The notes: a model not told the origin generated them from the letters alone. A DNA stretch of 64,000 nt from Iningainema tapete BLCC-T55 (GCF_014698965.1 NZ_JACXAE010000069.1:1-64000); one strand, 5' to 3'. Shown: positions 44,467 to 54,492, counted from the stretch's first letter. Numbers and translations: made by a program.

Positions 44467-45414
44467 ATGAGTCAGAAACGGATTTTAGTGACTGGTGCAA
44501 GTGGTTGTATCGGTCACTACATAAGTGAAATTTTAATTCAAGAAACTCATCACGAGCTGTATTTACTAGTCAGAAACCCAAGTAAACTACAAGTTGATAC
44601 GCAAGCACGTCCTAATGTTACCGTTTTGCAAGGTGATATGCAAGAAATTGGGCGTTTTGCTGATTTGTTGAAAACGATTGATACTGCTGTACTTACGGCG
44701 ACTGCTTGGGGTGGCGAGGAAACATTTGATATTAATGTATCTAGAACTTTAGAATTATTGAATTTATTAGATCCACAAAAATGCGAACAAGTAATATATT
44801 TCTCGACAGCTAGTGTTTTAGGGCGCAATAATCAACCACTCAAAGAAGCAGGAGAAATCGGTACAGATTATATCCGTTCTAAGTACGATTGCTTGCATAA
44901 ATTAACAAAATTGTCAATAGCTCCCAAAATTACCACTGTCTTTCCTACTTTAGTATTGGGAGGCGATCGCCACAAACCCTACTCTCATGTCACAACTGGT
45001 ATTTCAGAAGTTACAAAATATGTAGATTTGATTCGCTTTTTAAAGGCAGAGGGTAGTTTACACTTCATCCACGGGCAAGACATCGCTACTGTAGTAAGAT
45101 ATTTAATAGATAATTGTCCCAAAGAAGGCGAACCGCGTTTATTTGTGTTAGGGCAGGCGCAATTAACTGCAAACGAAGTAATTGAAGAAATGTGCGCTTA
45201 CTTGGGCAAAAAGATTTACTTCCGTATCCCATTATCTTTATCGTTAGCCAATTTAATTATCTTTTTGTTTCGCATTCAAATGGCTGAATGGGATAGATTC
45301 TGCATGAACTACCGACATTTTACTTACAAAAATGTCATCAATCCAGCCAGCTTTGGTTTACCAAATTACTGCCCTACTATGAACGATGTTTTGAAAATTA
45401 GTTTGAAATACTAA
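44467..45414 (+). CDS. NAD-dependent epimerase/dehydratase family protein
   Basis: A 315-residue short-chain dehydrogenase of the extended type. The N-terminal Rossmann motif is VTGASGCIGHYISEIL, and the catalytic Tyr-Lys pair is in GTDYIRSKYDCLHK (YxxxK). The C-terminal substrate domain is followed by hydrophobic LSLANLIIFLFRIQM. Members modify nucleotide sugars or related alcohols; a specific substrate cannot be given. It is downstream of the hemE repeat cluster but has its own leader. No ribosome site better than a weak one is visible. Confidence 0.85.
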   Translation: MSQKRILVTGASGCIGHYISEILIQETHHELYLLVRNPSKLQVDTQARPNVTVLQGDMQEIGRFADLLKTIDTAVLTATAWGGEETFDINVSRTLELLNLLDPQKCEQVIYFSTASVLGRNNQPLKEAGEIGTDYIRSKYDCLHKLTKLSIAPKITTVFPTLVLGGDRHKPYSHVTTGISEVTKYVDLIRFLKAEGSLHFIHGQDIATVVRYLIDNCPKEGEPRLFVLGQAQLTANEVIEEMCAYLGKKIYFRIPLSLSLANLIIFLFRIQMAEWDRFCMNYRHFTYKNVINPASFGLPNYCPTMNDVLKISLKY

Positions 45415-45440
45415 ATTCGCACCATAAACCCACAATTCCT

Positions 45441-45468
45441 GTAGAGACGTTACATGTAAAGTCTCTAC
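45441..45468. repeat. Palindromic dispersed repeat next to the IS200/IS605 element
   Basis: GTAGAGACGTTAC and GTAAAGTCTCTAC ends (one mismatch in the stem). It is close to the predicted right end of the transposon at 45491. Confidence 0.82.
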
Positions 45469-45490
45469 ATAGATGCTGGTGTTTCTTGTC

Positions 45491-45640
45491 TTGACACTCC
45501 CCTGCCGTCATGCGAGGGGATTCTTAAGACATCGCTGCCTTAATATCCCTACTGCTAGGGTTCCCCGGCTCAACACGTTTGCCCATAGGGCGTGCTGATA
45601 TCTCCGTACATTGTTTTGGGCGTTTAGAACCTCGTGGTTC
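45491..45640 (-). ncRNA. Predicted omega (reRNA) guide RNA of TnpB, position approximate
   Basis: In IS200/IS605 elements the TnpB guide RNA overlaps the end of tnpB and runs to the right end of the transposon, with the guide just outside. Here that gives a scaffold from somewhere in the tnpB 3' end, through the hairpin at about 45499-45519, to about 45491. The guide would be GACAAGAAACACCAGCATCT (45490 down to 45471). The 5' end is a guess. This follows from the family model and not from any signal other than the hairpin. Confidence 0.4.
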
Positions 45641-46951
45641 CGGTTTCGCGAAGTCCTCGCGTACCATACTTAATGCTCTATCTCTGATTGTTTTTGCTGC
45701 CCCCAAATCAGCGTGTTCCATGTGTCCACAATTTGTACAAATGAAGCGTTCTTTATCACGATTCAGTTTGTCTATGTGACCACATTTTCGACACTCTTGA
45801 GAAGAGAATTTAGGATTAACTTTAATTACTACTTTGTACTGCTTCGCAGCAAGATACTCAATTTTTAAAGTTAATTCCGACCATGCAGCGTCAGAAATAG
45901 AACGGTTTAAAGCCTTTTTTCTACTTTGTCCGTTTTTTAATAATCTTCCAGTTTTTTCATCAACTTTTACCTTACAACGTCTTAGCATTCCAGCAACGTT
46001 TAAATCTTCCAATCCGATAGCATCTGCATTTTTAGATACTATTTTATTGGCTACATACCATTGATATGCTTGACGTTTATCAGATATTTTTTTATGTAAT
46101 CTACCTACTTGCTTAGCCGCTTTTTTACGGTTCTTGCTGCCTTTTTTCTTACGATTAACTCTACGCTGCCTAATTTTTAAAGTACGCTTTGTCTTTTTGT
46201 TAGTGCTGAAACGTGGATTACTAATTTGTTGTCCATTAGAAACATGAACAAGTTTAGTTAAACCCAAGTCAATACCAATTGCTGATTGGACTTCACTTAA
46301 CGGTCTAGAAATATAGTCCGGTACGGTTTTGTCCTCAATTCTTACCGATATATACCAACCATCTTGACGCTTTCTAACTGTGACAGCCTTAATAGTAAAA
46401 CCGTCGGGAATAGGTCTGGAGTTGTGAAACCGCATCCAACCTATTTTAGGTAAGTATATCTTGTTACCATCAATTTTGACGCCAACAGTAAAAGTAAAAG
46501 ACGTAAATAAGGAGCGATTTTTGAATGTTGGAAACCCTCTACCCTCAAAGAAGTTTTTGTAAGCTATATCCAAACGTCTAATGTTTTGCTGTAGTACTGT
46601 GGAGTCAATGTCAGCAAACCATGATCTAGCTTTCTTTAATTCGGGTAAAGCGGTAATTTGAATATCCCCAGCACTACGTCTTGGGTTCTTAAGCTTACCC
46701 TCCTTATCGAATTTAGAGTCTTTCCAGGGTTCCCCAGTTGCACCATTCTTGCTAACAAAACAAGTTAGTGGACAAGCTTCCGCCTTAGTTCTAATATCGC
46801 AGTAGTCGCCTTGAATGAATTGCTGATTATACTGAGCAATTCTATCTGCTAAACTCCAGTTGTAACTAGACCTTAACATATCTAGCCAGTTGTCCATTTT
46901 GTCGGACTGCGTAACATTAGGACGTAGCTTGTACACATAATTGGTTAACAA
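45524..46951 (-). CDS. tnpB: TnpB, RNA-guided DNA nuclease of IS200/IS605
   Basis: A 475-residue TnpB, a relative of Cas12 nucleases. RuvC residues are visible: Asp in IGIDLGLTKLVHVS (near residue 225), Glu in IGLEDLNVAGML (near 318), and Asp in HADLGAAKTIRDRA (near 428). A zinc ribbon lies between the last two (CRKCGHI and CTNCGHM). The N-terminal RNA-binding part starts MLTNYVYKLRPNVTQ. It is longer than many TnpB proteins because of an insertion near residues 60-95. All motifs are intact, so it should be active. It is divergent from tnpA, with the short gap holding both promoters. Confidence 0.93.
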   Translation of the reverse strand: MLTNYVYKLRPNVTQSDKMDNWLDMLRSSYNWSLADRIAQYNQQFIQGDYCDIRTKAEACPLTCFVSKNGATGEPWKDSKFDKEGKLKNPRRSAGDIQITALPELKKARSWFADIDSTVLQQNIRRLDIAYKNFFEGRGFPTFKNRSLFTSFTFTVGVKIDGNKIYLPKIGWMRFHNSRPIPDGFTIKAVTVRKRQDGWYISVRIEDKTVPDYISRPLSEVQSAIGIDLGLTKLVHVSNGQQISNPRFSTNKKTKRTLKIRQRRVNRKKKGSKNRKKAAKQVGRLHKKISDKRQAYQWYVANKIVSKNADAIGLEDLNVAGMLRRCKVKVDEKTGRLLKNGQSRKKALNRSISDAAWSELTLKIEYLAAKQYKVVIKVNPKFSSQECRKCGHIDKLNRDKERFICTNCGHMEHADLGAAKTIRDRALSMVREDFAKPEPRGSKRPKQCTEISARPMGKRVEPGNPSSRDIKAAMS

Positions 46952-47032
46952 GTTGTATCACCCCCGTTGTTGATTAACCTGTTTGATTCTACAATATCAA
47001 TATACAACATGACAACCTAAAATTACAGAAAT

Positions 47033-47437
47033 ATGGCTAAATTTTCTCCTGACGAATACAGGCATGAGGGGAATGCTGTCTCATTGCTAAACTATCACTT
47101 TGTCTTCATTCCAAAGCGAAGAAAGAAAGTTTTGGTAGGCAAGATTGCTGAAAGACTACAAGAAGTTATCTGCGATGTATGTAATGAGAACAGATGGAAA
47201 ATTGTGGCTATGGAGATTATGCCAGACCATGTGCATCTGTTCGTTAATGCTAAACCTACGGATTGCCCATCAACCATCATGAACCGTATTAAAGGTAGGG
47301 CATCTCATTTTTTACGAAAGGAGTTTCCAGAACTCTTGAAACTGCCAACTCTTTGGACTCCTAGTTACTTTGTGTCTACGGCTGGCAATATCTGTACTGA
47401 GACAGTGAAGCGGTATATCGCACAACAGCGAGAATAG
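47033..47437 (+). CDS. tnpA: TnpA, Y1 HUH single-strand transposase of IS200/IS605
   Basis: A 134-residue transposase. The HUH metal-binding motif is PDHVHLFVN (near residue 64) and the nucleophile Tyr is in VKRYIAQQRE at the end. LLNYHFVFIPKRRKKVL at the start and LWTPSYFVSTAG are typical. No frameshift is present. It cuts and rejoins single-stranded ends of the element, and could mobilise the neighbouring tnpB unit. Confidence 0.93.
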   Translation: MAKFSPDEYRHEGNAVSLLNYHFVFIPKRRKKVLVGKIAERLQEVICDVCNENRWKIVAMEIMPDHVHLFVNAKPTDCPSTIMNRIKGRASHFLRKEFPELLKLPTLWTPSYFVSTAGNICTETVKRYIAQQRE

Positions 47438-47553
47438 TTAACATCTCTGGTAGCCGTCGCGGCTCGGTTAGCCTTCATCCCTTGTAAGACAGCACGGATG
47501 TATCTCTACGCCGTGCTTCGAGCCACAACATCTGCGGGTTTTCGGCATTTCCC

Positions 47554-50500
47554 TTATAAAACAGGAAGTGCGATCGCAAACTCTGCACCTTCACCTGGTG
47601 CTGAGTTACAGCTTAATTGCCCATGATGTTTCTCCACCACAATTTGACGGCTGATTGACAATCCGATTCCCGTACCTTTGCCTACTGATTTTGTTGTGTA
47701 TAAATAATCGAACACTTTTTGCTGAACTTCAGGTGACATTCCCATGCCATTATCTCGAATCAAAATCACCACGCTTGTCTTGTCTAAATTTAAGAAAGTG
47801 CGAATTTGAATTAGTCCTTTGTCCTTTACTAAAGAACGAGTGACTAATGACTCTTCAATCGCATCAATTGCATTTGCAAGGAGATTCATAAACACTTGGT
47901 TGAGTAAACCAGCGTAGCAAGACACCATCGGCAAGTCGCCATATTCTTTAATAATCTCAATGGCAGGTCTATGTGGTTGTGCTTTCAATCGATGTTGTAA
48001 TATCATTAAGGTAGTATCTATACCTTCGTGAATATCGTGTAATGTCAAGTCTTGGGCATCTTGACGCGAGAAGTTACGCAAGCTGCGTATAATTTCCATG
48101 ATGCGATCGCATCCCAGTTTCAAACTGCCCAACATTTTCGGCATATCTTCCTGAAGAAACTCCAAGTCAATCGCTTCTATCTCATCTTCAATGTCTTTGA
48201 CTGGCTGAGGATAGTGTTGTTGGTAGAGGTTAACGAGGTTGAGCAAGTCTTGGGTGTAATTACTAGCGTGGGCAAGATTGACATTAATGAAATTCACCGG
48301 ATTATTAATTTCGTGAGCTATCCCTGCTACCATTTGTCCCAAACTAGACAATTTTTCGCTTTGAATGAGTTGTAGCTGGGTATTTTGCAGTGAGTGCAAT
48401 GCTGCTGCTAACTCCGAGGCTTTTTCTCTTTCTCGCGCCTCCGATTGTTGCAAAGCTTGATTTTTCTGTTCTAGTTCTTGCGAGTAACTTTGCAAATCTT
48501 TGTAAAGGCTAGCATTTTCAAAAGCACTTTTAGTTGTACGATTTTCTAAATAGAGAATTCCTGTGAGCTTACCTTGATAAATAATTGGCAAAACTAAGAC
48601 AGATTTTGGCTGGTACTTGACTATATAAGGGTCATTAGTAAACAATCCCTCTTGAGTTGCATCATTTAATACTAACACATCTTTAGTTCTTGCCACATAA
48701 TTAATTAAAGACGTGGGTAAATCAAGACTTTCTTCCCCAGCCTGGAAATGTTGCACAACTACTTCTGGCTCAGTGTAACCATGAGCAGCTAAAATTAATT
48801 TGTCTGATTTGTGTAAAAATAGCCAACCTGCTTGCGCCCCAGCATTTTCCAAAACAAATTGCATCAACTTCTCCAGTAACTTCTCCAAAACAATTTCTTC
48901 AGAAATTGCTTGAGATACCTTCAATACAGTTGATAAATCTAGCGCGGCTAAATTTGCTGTTGTTAATGTTGATTTAGTATTTTGAGCAACGGTAATTGCG
49001 CTTTCTTTAGTATTGATTCGGGAGATAAACTGAGGATATTTTGCTTCTAAGTCTCTTACTTTTGCTACTGCACAAAGAGCGAATATAGCCATAGTAAGCC
49101 TCAATCATATACGTTTGAGCTATCTTCTCTTTACCGCGAGACAGATAAAACTGAGCAGCAAGTTCATTCGCTAGAGCTTCTTCATGAAGATATCCTTGTT
49201 CTTTTGCTCCTTTTATAGCATAGTCATAATATTCTATTGCTCTGACAGATTTACCCAACAACCCACACCGTACTGCCTCAACTAAATTGTACTTGTGCTG
49301 GTAATTGATTGAGGCATGATACGCCCACTTTTTCATCTTGCTCTGATTCGCAGCTACCTTTACTCCTTCTTGTTGAATTTTGTCTAACGTCTGCATCAAA
49401 GGATGCCCTACGTTAACTTCATTATCTCTATAAGCTCCTATTAATAGTAAATATTGGTATTCATCGTCAGTACATAAAACTTGAATTAAGTTGAGAGAAG
49501 CTGAATCCGCCCATTGTAAATCATCTAGGAACAAGACGAGAGGATGTTCTTTTTTTGTAAAAATATAAATAAATTTCAACAGCCGATGAAAGCGATTTTG
49601 CGATTCAGTTGCTCCTAGCTGAGGTACAGGTGGCTGAGTACCAATAATCAATTCAAATTCGGGAATGACATCAATGATAACTTGTCCATTAGTACCAATA
49701 GCTCCTAAAATTTTTTCTTTCCATTTAGTAATATTCGCGTTACTTTCTGTAAGTAATTGCTGAATTAATTCTTGAAATGCTTGAATTAGCGCAGTATAAG
49801 GAATGTTGCGCTTAAACTGATGAATTTACCCTTAATGAAATACCCACGTCGCTCAACTATAGGTTTATTGATTTCATTAACCAATGAGGATTTACCAATA
49901 CCAGAGTAACCGGAAACTAGCACAATCTCAAGGGGGGGTGTGGCTACTCGCTCAAATGCTGCTAACAGACTTTCTACTTCTTGTTCCCTTCCGTAGAGTT
50001 TTTGGGGTATGAGAAGTTGACCAGATAAATCCTGCGCTCCTACAATAAAGTTGGGAGTAGCTGTTGAAAGTAATTGAGTTAGGCACAATTCTAAATCATA
50101 TTTTAACCCTAAAGCACTTTGATATCGATCTTCAGCATTTTTTGCTAATAATTTCATCACAATTTCTGAAACTACCTGGGGAATTTCTGGATTTACCAAA
50201 TGAGGTGGGGTAGGAATTTTTGCGATATGACAATGAACTAATTCCATCGGATCATTAGATGGGAAAGGTAACTGACGAGTCAGCATTTCATAAAATGTCA
50301 CGCCTAATGAATAATAGTCAGTACGGTAATCAATAGAGCGATTCATTCTCCCAGTTTGCTCTGGTGACATCTAATATATTAGGATTAATAGTAATCTGGT
50401 TTTCTTTGCTCAGGCGTGAGGCGATCGCAAAGTCTGTGATCTTCACTTGCCCTGTTTTGATATTAATAAGTATATTGGAGCTTTTAATGTCTTTATGAAT

Positions 50501-50839
50501 TATTTGATATTTCTGTAATTCGGTTAAAGTTTGTGCTAGTTGAATAGCTATTTGTAAAAATTCAATTAATTCTATTTTTTTCCTTGTCAGTAAATGTTGC
50601 AGTGACTCTGCGTTAAAATCTTCTAACACTAGAGCTAATCCGTTTTGATAGTTTTCTAAACTATATGGTTTGACTATTCCTTCTATATCTAAATTTTTGG
50701 CTATTTGATATTCATGTTTCAATAAAGTAATTTCTTCTAAAGTCGGATACTCGTTTTTCCAAGTTTTAATAATGACTGGATTTGATAATTGTAGCGATTT
50801 TGCTTTATACACCTCAGTATTATTACTAGAATATATCAA
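47554..50839 (-). pseudogene. Decayed multidomain Ser/Thr kinase-AAA-GAF-histidine kinase gene
   Basis: Pieces of one very large signalling gene lie in order on the minus strand. 50839-50369 holds a Ser/Thr kinase N-lobe to catalytic loop (IIHKDIKSSNILIN, ITDFAIA). 50370-49786 holds the rest of the kinase (SPEQTGRMN) and an AAA P-loop (VSGYSGIGKSSLVNE). 49651-49007 holds the rest of the AAA region joined to the end of the TPR region (EALANELAAQFYL). 49104-47554 holds GAF and a histidine kinase (GIAHEINNPVNF and ATPase). The breaks are a small out-of-frame deletion near 50369 (GTLAY-like residues lost), a one-base loss near 49840, a large deletion near 49340 and a frameshift near 49085. The N-terminal start is also lost. 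The C-terminal kinase half is intact and might be expressed alone, but no start signal was found. Confidence 0.85.
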
Positions 50840-51079
50840 CTGCTCAATATAGCATATTAATTATCTAAACATTTGTAGCAAAATGATATATGTTTGACAT
50901 AAATATTACTGAGTAATAGTGATCCAGATCACAATTGATGCGTGGAGTTATCTTCTGCACCCCGCAGTATGCCTCATGGCCTCTTAACGTTAAACTTCAT
51001 TGCGAAGAACAACAGAAGTAAAACAATATGATAAGTTTTGATAATGTAAATCAATAGAGCGATCGGCAGGAGAAACACA
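50840..51079. other. AT-rich intergenic region upstream of a small gene
   Basis: It contains the likely promoter for the gene at 51080 and the former promoter of the decayed kinase gene. I see no defined feature. Confidence 0.4.
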
Positions 51080-51289
51080 GTGGCAATGGAATCAAACTTA
51101 CTCATGGGCGTCGATGTACGTGAAGAATTTAGTGAATACGTAGCCCACTTACAGCTGCACATGACTCTACAAGCTCGTAATCTGGTTCCATCCTTCAAGC
51201 AACCCCAACAGGGAGAAAATAGTCGGGAGCAGTTACTCCATCAAACTCAGGCAAATTTTGAAAAGCTAGTATCTCGTCAAGGTTTGTAA
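51080..51289 (+). CDS. Small conserved-looking protein, unknown function
   Basis: 69 residues, soluble, mostly helical (REEFSEYVAHLQLHMTLQAR, then a Gln-rich end REQLLHQTQANFEKL). No family name comes to mind, though short proteins of this kind are widespread in cyanobacteria. The GTG at 51080 has AGGAGA at the right spacing; an in-frame ATG at 51086 is also possible. A clear terminator follows at 51329, which supports a real single-gene transcript. Confidence 0.72.
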   Translation: MAMESNLLMGVDVREEFSEYVAHLQLHMTLQARNLVPSFKQPQQGENSREQLLHQTQANFEKLVSRQGL

Positions 51290-51328
51290 TTTTTACAAAA
51301 TATTAAGGTAAAATCAAATAAAATAGAG

Positions 51329-51377
51329 GCAGACCTTGTTGAAATGAAGACAACTATCATCAACAAGTCTGCTTTTT
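51329..51377 (+). terminator. Rho-independent terminator after the small gene
   Basis: GCAGACCTTGTTGA pairs with TCAACAAGTCTGC (one mismatch) and is followed by TTTTT. It ends the transcript of the 51080-51289 gene. Confidence 0.85.
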
Positions 51378-51517
51378 ATGTAGAGAAACGCCTTCTATGG
51401 CGTGGGTGTCAGTGATGAAAATCACTATGAGGAACAATCTTCTAGTAGCGGAAAGCCGTTAAGATGATTGCAGCAGTTCCTTTGAACCAGTAGTTTAAGG
51501 CTGAATTGAAGGCTCGA

Positions 51518-52762
51518 ATGAAAATGACTTCATTGCTAAAGCGAAACGAAAGCGTTGTAATTAGACCAGTCCAATACCGGGACATGGAGGGAATTGAACG
51601 TCTAACAAAAGAGTCATCAACAGCCCAAACTCCCAAGGGAGCTAGTGTTGCTAAGTGGCAGATGCAATCGCTGCGCCACTGGTATGGGTTGCTGAGGTGT
51701 TTGAGTTGGTTCCCCAATCCACTACAGTATCGCTTTTGCGCTTATGTCGCCGAGCAAGGGCGAACACTATTAGGGATGATCCAAGTATCACCATTTAACC
51801 GCACACGCAGCACTTGGCGCGTTGATCGCGTCTTAGTAGAGCGCGGTGCAGAAAAGCTCTTAATCGGCTCCCAACTTTTACGCTCTTGCTTTGAGTCAAT
51901 TTTGGAAGCGCGTACTTGGATATTAGAAGTAAATATTAATAACACAGAGGCGCTAGCACTGTATCGCCAAAATGGATTTCAGCGCCTAGCAGAAATGACA
52001 TACTGGGAAATTAAACCAGAGTTACTGGCTGAGTTGGCAGTAGCCGAACCAGATTTACCTAACTTGCTACCAGTGAGTAATGCTGATGCTCAGTTACTAT
52101 ATCAACTGGACACGGCATCAATGCCACCATTAGTAAGGCAAGTTTTTGATCGTCAAACTCAAGACTTTAAAAGTAGTTTGTTCGGCGCTTTGACGGAAGC
52201 AATCAAGCTTTGGGTAACCAAGACAGAAGTAGTCAGTGGTTATGTATTTGAACCACAACGCAAAGCAGCGATCGGCTATTTTCAAATTACACTCTTACGT
52301 AAAGGTAATGAACCACACGTAGCAACCCTAACGGTACACCCAGCATACACTTGGCTGTATCCAGAGTTGTTATCTCAACTAGCTCGTATAGCTGTGGATT
52401 TTCCGCAAGCTACTTTGCAATTGGCTTCAGCAGACTATCAGCCAGAAGGCGAAGAGTATCTAGAGCAAATAGGCGCAACTCGCATAGAACATACTTTAAT
52501 TATGTCCCGCTCTGTGTGGCATAAGGTAAGAGAGTCGAAATTTGTCTCTTTAGAAGGTATTCAGTTGCCGGAAGTACTCCAAGGGCTGCAAGGAGTGCGT
52601 AAACCAATCCCAGGAGGTATGTCATGGGCGCAACCAAGACAAGCTACGTCAAAAGAAAAAACCCAGAAACCAACTTCACCACCGGAAACTGTGACATTTT
52701 CTTACAATAACCACTCAGAAGCATCCTCTTCCACTGAGTCCACAGAAGCAAGTCAGGAGTAG
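51518..52762 (+). CDS. GNAT-family N-acetyltransferase with extended C-terminus
   Basis: About 414 residues. The first half is a GNAT domain with VIRPVQYRDMEGIERL at its start, VDRVLVERGAEKLLIGSQLL (the acetyl-CoA binding area) and LEVNINNTEALALYRQNGFQRL at its end. The second half repeats a related fold (ATLTVHPAYTWLYPELLSQL) without clear catalytic residues, and the end is Ser/Thr/Glu-rich. The ATG at 51518 is preferred over a TTG at 51506. The ruvX gene follows 6 bp later, so the two form a housekeeping operon; this gene order is common in cyanobacteria. The substrate is unknown. Confidence 0.85.
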   Translation: MKMTSLLKRNESVVIRPVQYRDMEGIERLTKESSTAQTPKGASVAKWQMQSLRHWYGLLRCLSWFPNPLQYRFCAYVAEQGRTLLGMIQVSPFNRTRSTWRVDRVLVERGAEKLLIGSQLLRSCFESILEARTWILEVNINNTEALALYRQNGFQRLAEMTYWEIKPELLAELAVAEPDLPNLLPVSNADAQLLYQLDTASMPPLVRQVFDRQTQDFKSSLFGALTEAIKLWVTKTEVVSGYVFEPQRKAAIGYFQITLLRKGNEPHVATLTVHPAYTWLYPELLSQLARIAVDFPQATLQLASADYQPEGEEYLEQIGATRIEHTLIMSRSVWHKVRESKFVSLEGIQLPEVLQGLQGVRKPIPGGMSWAQPRQATSKEKTQKPTSPPETVTFSYNNHSEASSSTESTEASQE

Positions 52763-52768
52763 ATAACA

Positions 52769-53284
52769 GTGCCAAACCAGGAGCGTTCGCCCCAGTCAGA
52801 GTCGGAAAAACTACCACAATTAAAATCGGCTTTGGGATTAGATGTGGGCAGAAAACGTATTGGTGTTGCCGGATGCGATCGTACTCTTTTAATCGCCACT
52901 GGGATCACGACTGTTGAACGTACATCATTTAATATAGATGTAGAAAAAATTCTGCAAATAGTCACAGAACGGGAAGTGCAAGTTCTCGTCGTCGGTTTAC
53001 CATACTCAATGGATGGTTCTTTGGGATTTCAAGCACGTGAGGTACAAAAGTTTGCCAATAAGTTAGCTAAGGCGTTGGGGCTACCATTGGAATATGTGGA
53101 TGAACGGTTAACCTCTTTTCAAGCAGAGCAGATGCTCATTGCCGAAGGGCGATCGCCATCACGGCATAAAGATTTAATAGATCGTAAGGCAGCAGCATTG
53201 ATCTTGCAACAGTGGTTAGACACCAGAAGAGCAAGCTCAAATTACACACCATATCTGCCCAGTAGCGTTAGCGCCCAATCGTGA
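52769..53284 (+). CDS. ruvX: Putative Holliday junction resolvase / pre-16S rRNA nuclease YqgF (RuvX)
   Basis: A 171-residue RNase H-like nuclease. The YqgF family processes the 5' end of 16S rRNA in E. coli, and has also been proposed to act on Holliday junctions. Acidic residues are in ALGLDVGRKRIGVAG near residue 24, YVDERLTSFQA near 110, and the late Asp in LIDRKAAALIL near 145. The GTG start has AGGAG nine bases upstream, inside the end of the preceding gene. It lies 6 bp after the GNAT gene. Confidence 0.93.
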   Translation: MPNQERSPQSESEKLPQLKSALGLDVGRKRIGVAGCDRTLLIATGITTVERTSFNIDVEKILQIVTEREVQVLVVGLPYSMDGSLGFQAREVQKFANKLAKALGLPLEYVDERLTSFQAEQMLIAEGRSPSRHKDLIDRKAAALILQQWLDTRRASSNYTPYLPSSVSAQS

Positions 53285-53364
53285 TATTCTAAAACAGATT
53301 AGTCAGATTTACTGTTATTTGATTAAGATCAGCATATTTGACATTATAGTTATATATCTCGGCT

Positions 53365-53937
53365 ATGTATCCCTCCAAATTCCCCGAAGAAAATGATAAC
53401 CAAAACGTCGGTTCCCTCACATTAACCGACGATAAAGGGCGAGCGCTTGAATGTTACATAGAGCATTCCCTTGATGTAGATGGGCAAGAGTATGTTTTAC
53501 TTCTGCCGGTAGATTCGCCTGTAGAAATTTTCGCTTGGCAAGGTGATGGCGAAGAAGAAGAAGCAGTTTTGGTCGAAGACGATGCTACCCTTGACCAAAT
53601 CTTTACCACAGCTCAAGCTGTTTTGGCTGAGCAAAACTTGATTCTTAACAATACAGCATATGCTTTAACAGTGGCAGGCGAATTACCACCAGTTGAAGAC
53701 TCAGAACTCTTCACTCTAGAAATTGAAGATGATGAAGCGGATTTAGAACCAGAACAATTACAGCTATTAGCTAGTTTTTACTTTAAAGATCAAGAGTATG
53801 CAATTTATACTCCTCTCGATCCCCTACTGTTTTTTGCCAGAATTACGAACACAGGTAAGCCTGAGTTGCTATCTCCTGAGGAGTTTCGCAAAGTTAAACC
53901 TTTGTTAGAAGAACATCTGTTTAATGAAGTTGAGTAA
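53365..53937 (+). CDS. DUF3727 domain-containing protein
   Basis: A 190-residue acidic protein (SLTLTDDKGRALECYIEHS, YVLLLPVDSPVEIFAW, and FYFKDQEYAIYTPLDPLLFFA). It matches DUF3727, a cyanobacterial and plastid family with an unknown role, joined to a DUF1292-like beta region in the N-terminal half. It lies between ruvX and a YqeG-type gene, and this order is conserved in many cyanobacteria. No membrane segment or metal site is seen. Confidence 0.88.
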   Translation: MYPSKFPEENDNQNVGSLTLTDDKGRALECYIEHSLDVDGQEYVLLLPVDSPVEIFAWQGDGEEEEAVLVEDDATLDQIFTTAQAVLAEQNLILNNTAYALTVAGELPPVEDSELFTLEIEDDEADLEPEQLQLLASFYFKDQEYAIYTPLDPLLFFARITNTGKPELLSPEEFRKVKPLLEEHLFNEVE

Positions 53938-53946
53938 CATTAACTT

Positions 53947-54492
53947 ATGCGTTGGAATGAGCTCTTACAACCTGATTTAATTATATCCGGTTCGGTGTTG
54001 AATATTACACCAGAAATTATCACTGAATACGGGTTGAAAGGGCTTGTGTTGGATGTAGACGAAACTTTAGTGCCAATTAAAGTGGCGTCAGCTTCAACAG
54101 AACTACGACAGTGGGTAGAACAAATTCGCCCTCATGTAGCACTATGGTTAGTAAGTAACAATCTCAACGAAACCCGCATCGGTGGGATCGCTCGTTCTCT
54201 CAATGTACCTTACTTTCTGGGTGCAGCCAAACCCTCACGCCGTAAAATTAAGGCAGCACTAACGGCGATGAATTTACCAGTACACCAAGTTGCAATGGTA
54301 GGCGATCGCTTGTTTACTGATGTCTTGGCAGGTAATCGCTTAGATATGTTTACTATCTTAGTTGAACCAATTGTTCATCCCGATGCTGCACTCCGTTCCC
54401 ATCCAGTGCGCAATTTTGAAGTCTGGGTATCGGAAATACTCGGCGCTTCTATTGCGCCAAAAAAACAAAGATTAACAAATCTTGACAAATAG
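53947..54492 (+). CDS. YqeG-family HAD-type phosphatase
   Basis: A 181-residue haloacid-dehalogenase-type phosphatase. Motif I is LVLDVDETLVPIK (near residue 37) with the nucleophile and acid/base Asp pair; motif II Ser/Asn is in ALWLVSNN; motif III/IV is in HQVAMVGDRLFTDVLAGN. The family includes phosphatidylglycerophosphate phosphatases and proteins of unknown substrate. It follows the DUF3727 gene by 9 bp in the same operon. Confidence 0.9.
   Translation: MRWNELLQPDLIISGSVLNITPEIITEYGLKGLVLDVDETLVPIKVASASTELRQWVEQIRPHVALWLVSNNLNETRIGGIARSLNVPYFLGAAKPSRRKIKAALTAMNLPVHQVAMVGDRLFTDVLAGNRLDMFTILVEPIVHPDAALRSHPVRNFEVWVSEILGASIAPKKQRLTNLDK

Larger units (their letters stand above)
45491..47540 (-). 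mobile_element. IS200/IS605-family element with tnpA and tnpB
   Basis: Divergent tnpB (minus) and tnpA (plus) genes with subterminal hairpins. Next to the tnpB end, CCCCTCGCATGACGGCAGGGG (minus strand, about 45499-45519) forms an imperfect hairpin followed by GTGTCAA, so I place the right end at about 45491. Past tnpA, a hairpin GCACGG...CCGTGC lies at 47492-47516 and a smaller AGCCG/CGGCT one at 47452-47464; the left end is therefore between about 47520 and 47554, and the exact base is not determined. Both genes look intact. Such elements move as single-stranded DNA by TnpA cutting beside hairpins, with no inverted repeats. Confidence 0.8.

Noticed and set aside
45834-46064. Plus-strand frame opposite tnpB
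   Set aside because: Antisense shadow of an intact TnpB gene.
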